64,000 nt of DNA from UMGS172 sp045648145. GTDB taxonomy: Bacteria > Bacillota > Clostridia > Oscillospirales > Acutalibacteraceae. A program made the translations under genes and the position numbers. Every line of letters starts with the position of its first letter. Within the stretch, counting starts at the first letter, position 1. The stretch covers positions 10,779 to 74,778 of the forward strand of contig JAZRNK010000026.1 of NCBI GenBank assembly GCA_045648145.1, given 5' to 3'. Shown here one piece after another: positions 59,782 through 64,000 of this stretch. The notes beneath the pieces were generated by a model. That model made no database searches. It was given only the letters and a program-made list of their open reading frames with translations, and was not told the origin of the DNA.

Positions 59782-60362
59782 GATCTTAATTTATTCAAAA
59801 GCATTGGCATTGTCTTTTCACCATAACCTTTTAATGAATACTCACCCTTACACAAGCACCAGTCATACATAAGCGCGCGTTCACACATAGCATAAAATCT
59901 TGCAATTTCATTAACGGTTAAAGAATCGGTTATCTCACCCTTTTCCTGACCCTTTTTAACAAGTTTTTTAATAAGCTTATAATAAACACGGTTATGGTCT
60001 AACAGCGACTGCTCGCCCTTTGTGGTAAGCTGTGTTGAAAACAGTTTTGTCAACAAATCAATGTCGATTTGGTTTTCTATCATAGAAAATAGTTCGACAT
60101 TCAAAAACAACAAAGCATCAATGGTGTTCATATCATCGCTTATTTGCTGTGACAATTCTTCGTACTTTTCATCAAAAAGATAAGACAAAGAGCCTAATAA
60201 AGCATCCTTACTGTCAAAATAATGATAAAACGAGCCTTTTGATGTGCCCGATTCCCATACTATATCCTCTACTGTTGTATCATCGTAACCGTTGTCATAA
60301 AACAATTTCCATGCGGCCGATATTATTCTGCCTTTAGTATTTCGGTTGTTTTTTCTTTTCAT
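59778..60362 (-). CDS. TetR-family transcriptional regulator
   Basis: 194 aa; AGGAG before the ATG. N-terminal DNA-binding domain (GRIISAAWKLFYDNGYDDTTVEDIVWESGTSKGSFYHYF) and a helical ligand domain. The gene it controls is not evident, since neighbours have unrelated roles. Confidence 0.9.
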   Translation of the reverse strand: MKRKNNRNTKGRIISAAWKLFYDNGYDDTTVEDIVWESGTSKGSFYHYFDSKDALLGSLSYLFDEKYEELSQQISDDMNTIDALLFLNVELFSMIENQIDIDLLTKLFSTQLTTKGEQSLLDHNRVYYKLIKKLVKKGQEKGEITDSLTVNEIARFYAMCERALMYDWCLCKGEYSLKGYGEKTMPMLLNKLRS

Positions 60363-60422
60363 ATTTTCTCCTGTTTATAATAAACGGCTTAAACCAAACA
60401 AAATGATTTAAGCCATTTATAT

Positions 60423-61310
60423 TTATCGTGCTAAAGGATGGTATTTTTTATAGCTTTGAGCATATCTGTTACGCATAAGCTGAGCATAAATCTGTGTTGA
60501 GGAAACGTCAGAATGTCCCAAAATCTCCTGAATATCCTTCAAAGGTGCGCCGTTCTCAAGCAAATGAGCGGCAAAAGAATGACGAATCGTATGCGGAGTA
60601 ATATCCTTTTTGATTTTTGCTTTATCAGCGTAATATTTGATGATCTTCCATAAGCCTTGTCTTGTCAAGGGTTGTCCATTCATATTCGTAAACAGCTCTT
60701 CAGTGTCATCATCTGCAACTAGCATACCGCGAACCTTACTGCAATAATTAAGTACAGCCTTAATGGCTTCGGGGTACATAGGAATAATTCTTTCATTTTT
60801 TCCGCTATGTAAATGTAAAATGCCGACCTGCAAGTTTATATCTGACATTTTTACATTAATAATTTCGGAAACCTTAATACCGGTCGCATATAAAACCTCG
60901 AGCATAGCTTTATCGCGGCAGCCCTTCAAATCACTGCTGTCAGGTTGAGCTAAAAGTTGAGAAATTTCTTTAGCTGTTAAAATTTCAGGAAGCTTTTTAT
61001 CAACCTTATTTAATTTAATGCCTATAGCGGGATTATTTTTAGCGGCACCCACAGATACCAAAAAAGTAAAATAACATCTAAGTGATGCAGTAACACGTGT
61101 AGCCGTTGCATTGGATTTACCAGATTTTATTAAGGAATCAATATATTTTACAATATCGTCCTGTTTTATAGATGATACGCTCTTAATTTTAATATCATCA
61201 CAGTAAGAAGCAAATTGATTAACATCACGCAAATAAGACTCCAGTGTATTGCTGGAGCTTTTTTTGGTCTCTTTTAAATAGATTTCAAATTCTCTTACGA
61301 ATGTTTTCAT
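60423..61310 (-). CDS. xerD: XerD-like tyrosine recombinase with Arg-to-Lys change
   Basis: 295 aa, the normal XerD length and found beside spoIIM as in Bacillus. Core-binding domain (1-85) and catalytic domain with Lys in SGKNERIIPM, HTIRH, LGHSDVSSTQIY. The first catalytic Arg, expected in ATGIRVSEL, is Lys here (ATGIKVSEI). In tyrosine recombinases that Arg binds the scissile phosphate, so activity may be reduced. A second family member with a full set is at 33827-34834. Confidence 0.9.
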   Translation of the reverse strand: MKTFVREFEIYLKETKKSSSNTLESYLRDVNQFASYCDDIKIKSVSSIKQDDIVKYIDSLIKSGKSNATATRVTASLRCYFTFLVSVGAAKNNPAIGIKLNKVDKKLPEILTAKEISQLLAQPDSSDLKGCRDKAMLEVLYATGIKVSEIINVKMSDINLQVGILHLHSGKNERIIPMYPEAIKAVLNYCSKVRGMLVADDDTEELFTNMNGQPLTRQGLWKIIKYYADKAKIKKDITPHTIRHSFAAHLLENGAPLKDIQEILGHSDVSSTQIYAQLMRNRYAQSYKKYHPLAR

Positions 61311-61335
61311 TTATACTTCCCACTTCAAATTCAAT

Positions 61336-61968
61336 TTAAAAAACGAAAAATTTTACGAAACTAACCGAAAAAACTGATTCAATCACCGAAACAACTACTA
61401 CCGCCAATAGACAAAAAAGACACTTTTTTAAAAGCAACACACAATTAGGTCTGATAGCGATACCACGTGAAGAAACATCCCTCAAAACGTCAATAAACCG
61501 CCACGATAATTTCAATGCTTCACTGCATATATACAGCAACAAAAAGTCAACAGCTATACAAAAAGGCAGTAAAATCAGATTAGAAAACGCAATTCCCTGC
61601 AAGGAAAAATTTCGGTAAAGAATACCGGATATTGCGCAGGTACCAAACCCTCTAAAAAGCATAACTATCGGCAAAAGTACAACACCGCCAACACCAAAGG
61701 CCAAAACAGAAATAACGGCGATATAAAGAGTTGAAGAAAGAAAAACTCTGAAAAAAATTTCAACAAAGCCCTTTTGAGTACGGAAAGAAATGTATACGGA
61801 AAACCATTTTTCGATCACACTTATATAATTACTACCCATATATCTTACGGATAACGCTCCAAAAAGCATACCTAATATAAGAAATATGACACAAATTATA
61901 TAAAATTTATTGTCCTTTAGAGAATTAAACACCTTGCCAATATTAAACGTTTTAGACTCAAGTTGCAT
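61336..61968 (-). CDS. spoIIM: Stage II sporulation protein M
   Basis: 210 aa from ATG 61968 (GAGGTGG upstream). About five TM helices; FIICVIFLILGMLFGALSVRY, FRVFLSSTLYIAVISVLAFG and the glycine-rich FRGFGTCAISGIL region match SpoIIM. It forms the DMP engulfment complex with SpoIID and SpoIIP. Followed by xerD, as in other spore formers. Confidence 0.88.
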   Translation of the reverse strand: MQLESKTFNIGKVFNSLKDNKFYIICVIFLILGMLFGALSVRYMGSNYISVIEKWFSVYISFRTQKGFVEIFFRVFLSSTLYIAVISVLAFGVGGVVLLPIVMLFRGFGTCAISGILYRNFSLQGIAFSNLILLPFCIAVDFLLLYICSEALKLSWRFIDVLRDVSSRGIAIRPNCVLLLKKCLFCLLAVVVVSVIESVFSVSFVKFFVF

Positions 61969-62407
61969 AATGACCACCTCTCACATATTACATTAAATAA
62001 TATGAGACAAGCTTAATTTAAATTACAAAAGAGTAAAACGCAATATGTTGAAGGTGTAAAACAAAAGTAAGCATTAAAACATAATGTTGTTATGTAACCT
62101 TCTCATAAAAGGACAAAAATAAAACGCCTATGTTTTACATAAGTTTAGATCAGTCAACAACAGTCAACATCAGTAAAACTAGCGTTTATATTATTTATAC
62201 ACTATTTAAATTATTATGTCAACAACTTTTTTCAACCCAAAATCCATTTTATGTAAACTTTTTATGTTAACCACTTTATATTGGGGTTGACCTGTTGTTA
62301 TGTAAACCAAAATTATTGTTTTTTACTATTTATTTTTTTATAAATTTATGTTATAATCTATTAAGAAAATTATTAGGTATTTAATTATTATATGTTAGGT
62401 GATTTTT
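61969..62407. promoter_or_regulatory. Divergent intergenic region with repeated TTATGTAAAC motifs
   Basis: TTATGTAAMCY-like 11-mers occur at 62090 (TTATGTAACCT), 62249 (TTATGTAAACT), 62262 (TTATGTTAACC) and 62299 (TTATGTAAACC), with an inverted copy GTTTTACATAA at 62132. CAGTCAACA is repeated at 62151 and 62161, with GTCAAC or GTTGAC again at 62217 and 62286. The region separates the spoIIM-xerD and SDR transcripts. No ORF. Confidence 0.55.
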
Positions 62408-63142
62408 ATGAATAAAACTGTTGTTGTCACTGGTGGTAGCAGAGGTATTGGAAAAGCATTATCCTCCCTATTTGCTGAAAACGGCTATAACGTTGTAATC
62501 AACTATAATAAATCTGAAAACTTAGCAATTCAACTCGCAGAACACCTTAAAGCAAGCGGTTACAACGTTGAGGTTTTTAAAGCTGATGTCAGCAAAAGCT
62601 GTGAAGCAAAAGAGTTAATGGCTTTTGCCCATAAAACCTTTGGCAGTGTTGACGTTCTTATAAATAACGCAGGTGTTGCGCAGCAAAAACTTTTAACAGA
62701 CATTACAGATGAAGACTTCGCAAACATGATTACCATCAATTTAGCCTCGCAGTTTTATTGTTGCCGAGAGGCTGCTAAATATATGATAAATAAAAAATAC
62801 GGTAATATTATCAATATTTCATCTATGTGGGGTATTTCGGGAGCCTCGATGGAAAGTCACTACTCCGCCGCAAAATCCGGCATTATCGGTTTAACAAAAT
62901 CATTGGCTAAAGAATTAGGGCCAAGCAACATACGTGTTAATTGCTTAGCCCCAGGCCTAATAAATACAGATATGAACGCTCATCTCGATAGTGATACCAT
63001 CAGCGAACTTGTAAATGACACACCGTTATGCCGAATCGGTACACCTGAAGACGTTGCCGCCGCCGCTTTGTTTTTAGCTTCCGACCAAGCTTCATTTATA
63101 ACCGGACAGACAATAAGTATTGATGGTGGGTTTATTCTTTAA
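62408..63142 (+). CDS. Short-chain dehydrogenase/reductase (FabG-like)
   Basis: 244 aa from ATG 62408 (TTAGGTG upstream). Nucleotide site VVVTGGSRGIGKAL, NNAG, catalytic Ser in NISSMWG, YSAAK (Tyr, Lys), and the C-terminal ITGQTISIDGGF typical of 3-oxoacyl-ACP reductases. It stands alone, not in a fab operon, so another ketone substrate is possible. Its 3' end overlaps yunB by four bases convergently. Confidence 0.9.
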   Translation: MNKTVVVTGGSRGIGKALSSLFAENGYNVVINYNKSENLAIQLAEHLKASGYNVEVFKADVSKSCEAKELMAFAHKTFGSVDVLINNAGVAQQKLLTDITDEDFANMITINLASQFYCCREAAKYMINKKYGNIINISSMWGISGASMESHYSAAKSGIIGLTKSLAKELGPSNIRVNCLAPGLINTDMNAHLDSDTISELVNDTPLCRIGTPEDVAAAALFLASDQASFITGQTISIDGGFIL

Positions 63143-63837
63143 TCAATACCTGCGCCAAAATCAAACAACTCACCCGCCATATCACTGCCGGGATATTCAA
63201 TAACGTTTGTATATGCATCGGGCACTTCACCGACTATCACGGTTTCAGCAACAATAAACTCTGTTTCATAGTTGCCCGTCGTTCGATACCAAGGCATAAC
63301 AAAATAAATGTCTGACTTTATTTCTAACGTTATTTGGTGCAAGGTCTGATTTATTCCTGCCGACACAAACTTACTTGATATTTTTGAATATATAGCCGAA
63401 CCGATTTTCATACTTATATTTATATCAGGTCCACGATTGTTTAGTATTTGAACTCCCGTAACCGTTCCAATAGGAACGGTTATATTTATGTTTTGCCTTT
63501 TATTAATATTGTTTTGAATTTTTGAAATAAGTGAAGCTTTAATTTTTGTAATGGTAACAGTATCAAATTCAACAGACGTTACCCTACCCTCGCCGTTCGA
63601 ATTAATCATTACTAAATCGCTGTATTTCAAATTTATTTCGGTTAGATATTGACTAATTGTTTCGTTAATTGATGAATTTGCAATAATCTTTGCTCTGTTT
63701 TGCGCATAATTATTAATTATCACTCGCAGTCGAGCATCAACTTCTATAGCAACAATTATAGAAAATATAAGCATCGCAATAAGTAATATGTATAAAAATT
63801 TCGGTTTTAATTTAAATTTATGTTTGTATTTTCGCAA
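63139..63837 (-). CDS. yunB: Sporulation protein YunB
   Basis: 232 aa with a TTG start (GAGGTGAT upstream). Basic N-terminus, one TM segment (FLYILLIAMLIFSIIVAIEV), then the YunB domain (RLRVIINNYAQNRAKIIANSSINETI...VPIGTVTGVQILNNRGPDI). Mother-cell sporulation gene of unknown mechanism in Bacillus. Confidence 0.9.
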   Translation of the reverse strand: MRKYKHKFKLKPKFLYILLIAMLIFSIIVAIEVDARLRVIINNYAQNRAKIIANSSINETISQYLTEINLKYSDLVMINSNGEGRVTSVEFDTVTITKIKASLISKIQNNINKRQNINITVPIGTVTGVQILNNRGPDINISMKIGSAIYSKISSKFVSAGINQTLHQITLEIKSDIYFVMPWYRTTGNYETEFIVAETVIVGEVPDAYTNVIEYPGSDMAGELFDFGAGID

Positions 63838-63907
63838 AATATCACCTCTTAATATCCTACGTTAAAAATTATATTGAGTGATAATTTAAACGAAAAGTTA
63901 AAAGTGT

Positions 63908-63936
63908 TTGACATATTTTGAAAGTAATGATATAAT
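63908..63936 (+). promoter_or_regulatory. Consensus promoter for tRNA-Leu
   Basis: TTGACA (63908-63913), 17 bp, TATAAT (63931-63936): perfect consensus. Confidence 0.85.
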
Positions 63937-63978
63937 ACAAAAGCATTTTGCAAATATGGTTAAATGCAAACTGAATAT

Positions 63979-64000
63979 GCGGGTGTGGCGGAATTGGCAG
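63979..64000 (+). tRNA. tRNA-Leu, 3' truncated by window end
   Basis: GCGGGTGTGGCGGAATTGGCAG is the first 22 nt of a leucine tRNA (acceptor GCGGGTG, D-arm start GGCGGAATTGGCAG). The anticodon lies outside the window. Confidence 0.85.

Overview
The window looks like chromosomal DNA of an anaerobic, endospore-forming Clostridia species. The DNA is AT-rich. Spore genes are spread across it (yabP, yabQ, cwlJ-gerQ, spoIIM, yunB), together with bifunctional AdhE, a two-subunit iron-sulfur fumarase, DXP-pathway isoprenoid genes and GH2/GH3 glycosidases. Gene content and codon style recall gut Oscillospirales/Ruminococcaceae, but that placement is inference.

Layout. 0-4 kb: the conserved Firmicutes cluster yabM-like, mazG, hup, rqcP, yabP, yabQ, divIC/ftsB-like, S1-domain gene. 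4-15.7 kb: fumarase alpha, a THUMP RNA methyltransferase, an SGNH hydrolase, a phosphosugar mutase, a sigma factor, a zinc-ribbon protein, a two-component system with an HtrA protease, and a GH2 glycosidase. 15.8-23.2 kb: argGH with candidate ArgR sites, an AraC regulator, a Gfo/Idh/MocA oxidoreductase, a membrane protein and a sodium:solute symporter. 23.4-26.9 kb: a GIY-YIG gene beside tRNA-Leu, then nadE.

26.97-33.30 kb is the accessory highlight: an apparently complete filamentous-phage (inovirus-like) prophage of about 6.3 kb. It has a left-facing XRE repressor and, facing right, DUF3850, a ribbon-helix-helix-like protein, a HUH rolling-circle Rep, a small ssDNA-binding candidate, a large secreted and C-terminally anchored adsorption-like protein, seven tiny membrane or coat proteins, and a Zot/pI-type assembly ATPase. 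It carries three candidate operators over a consensus promoter, a noncoding region packed with hairpins, an internal terminator after the coat gene and a repeated 35-bp intergenic element. It is bounded by an 18-bp direct repeat. The right copy is half of a perfect 11-6-11 palindrome resembling a Xer/dif-type site. No integrase or transposase lies inside, but a XerC/D-family recombinase gene starts about 500 bp outside the right end.

34.9-35.9 kb is cwlJ-gerQ. Near 35.96 kb the dominant gene direction flips from + to -, so the two halves converge, as expected near a replication terminus. 36-45.6 kb (mostly -) holds recN-argR-nadK-tlyA-dxs-ispA-xseB-xseA-nusB, then a DivIVA-like protein coupled to fumarase beta. 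45.6-46.1 kb is tRNA-Ser with a duplicated 3' end. 46.1-48.4 kb is an APC transporter and an isochorismatase-fold hydrolase behind a glycine riboswitch. 48.5-54.2 kb: a GH3 glycosidase, an APH-like kinase and adhE with a candidate Rex site. 54.3-57.7 kb: infC-rpmI-rplT (AUC start and attenuator leader), a VanY-type carboxypeptidase and serA. The right end holds DUF4364, tRNA-Thr, XRE and TetR regulators, a xerD-like gene with an altered catalytic Arg, spoIIM, an SDR reductase, yunB and the 5' end of a tRNA-Leu.

All coordinates, motifs and base pairings were read by eye. Family names come from recognised motifs, not from searches.
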